From: Nitrospirae bacterium GWC2_56_14
GTDB taxonomy: Bacteria > Nitrospirota > UBA9217
Direction: 5' to 3'
DNA: 14,411 nt
Assembly: GCA_001803705.1 (NCBI GenBank)
Contig: MHDY01000221.1
Span: 1-14,411 of the forward strand
Shown here one piece after another: positions 14,108 through 14,411 of this stretch. Both the position numbers and the translations under genes were made by a program. The notes under the pieces were generated by a model, which ran no database searches, was not told the DNA's origin, and saw only the letters and a list, made by a program, of their open reading frames with translations. The stretch's first letter is position 1. Each line of letters starts with the position of its first letter.

Positions 14108-14411
14108 ATGAAAACTGCATTACTATATATCCTTTACTCTCTCTTCCCGCTCCGGGCTATTTTACCAACCTTGGCCCTCCTGCTGTTCGTGCATACGGTC
14201 TCCGCAGAAGAACTGCCAGTGAGCAAACCGACTGTCACTGACCCGGCATTGCAGGCTGCTCCCTATTCCGCACTCAGCACCAGCATGACCCCGACACCGG
14301 AGACGCCCATATCCTCAGATCCAACGATCAGCGCTCCAACAACAACCTCTGCACCGATATCTGAAGATATGGGCGTCTCCGGTGTCGGGGTCATGCTGGT
14401 GCTGAGTGCGG
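14108..14411 (+). CDS. Secreted protein, N-terminal part (runs off the window)
   Basis: An ATG at 14108 opens a frame that stays open for 101 codons to the last base. The N-terminus is a signal peptide with a long hydrophobic core, ILPTLALLLFVHTVSA, and a likely cleavage before EELPVS (after residue 33). What follows is rich in Ser, Thr and Pro (SALSTSMTPTPETPISS, TISAPTTTSAPIS), like a low-complexity secreted linker. The ribosome site is weak. The final 144 bases are a long inverted repeat, so the residues from about 54 onward may be an artefact. It could be a TonB-dependent receptor or other envelope protein by position, but no diagnostic motif is present. Confidence 0.55.
   Translation, partial: MKTALLYILYSLFPLRAILPTLALLLFVHTVSAEELPVSKPTVTDPALQAAPYSALSTSMTPTPETPISSDPTISAPTTTSAPISEDMGVSGVGVMLVLSA
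14268..14411. repeat. 53-base near-perfect inverted repeat at the window end
   Basis: The left arm 14268-14320 and right arm 14359-14411 are reverse complements at 52 of 53 positions (mismatch 14314 C against 14365 A), separated by 38 bases. The right arm ends on the last base, so the match may continue. It lies wholly inside the open frame starting at 14108. Confidence 0.92.

Overview
The window (14.4 kb) looks like chromosomal DNA from a Gram-negative bacterium. ExbB/ExbD/TonB, two lipoproteins with lipoboxes, a LolA-like periplasmic protein and signal peptides all imply an outer membrane. Coding GC is fairly high, except in a more AT-rich patch around 5.3-6.4 kb. The two-PAS hybrid histidine kinase and the very repeat-rich intergenic DNA would fit Nitrospirota or Desulfobacterota, but nothing here fixes the taxon.

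Left half (1-6.1 kb), all on the minus strand. From upstream to downstream these are an orphan lipoprotein (5359-6063), a FlgO/CsgG-type lipoprotein with an uncharacterised beta-rich C-terminus (3880-5196), a LURP-one/scramblase-like protein (3095-3685), and a membrane hybrid sensor kinase with HAMP, two PAS, HisKA, HATPase and receiver domains (172-2787). Two short ORFs sit directly upstream of the LURP-one gene and the kinase. A 32-base stretch of the LURP-one coding sequence recurs just beyond the kinase stop codon, so a piece of that gene was duplicated and the kinase lies between the two copies.

Right half (6.4-14.4 kb), all on the plus strand. A PadR-type regulator (6376-6921) is followed by a LolD/MacB-type ABC ATPase (7082-7768), a large permease with two FtsX cores (7829-10405) and a LolA-like secreted protein (10398-11300). 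After a 567-base repeat-filled gap come ExbB (11868-12485), ExbD (12637-13056) and TonB (13031-13678). A secreted protein of unknown function starts at 14108 and runs off the window. The simplest reading is a PadR-controlled envelope transporter of the lipoprotein or hydrophobic-substrate class, with a proton-motive-force-driven TonB system next to it. Functional coupling between the two is inferred only from proximity.

Almost every intergenic gap on the right half holds palindromic or short tandem repeats. One repeat pair lies inside the 5' coding region of the LolA-like gene. The last 144 bases form a 53-base near-perfect inverted repeat that ends exactly at the window edge, which is either a remarkable hairpin or an assembly or amplification artefact.
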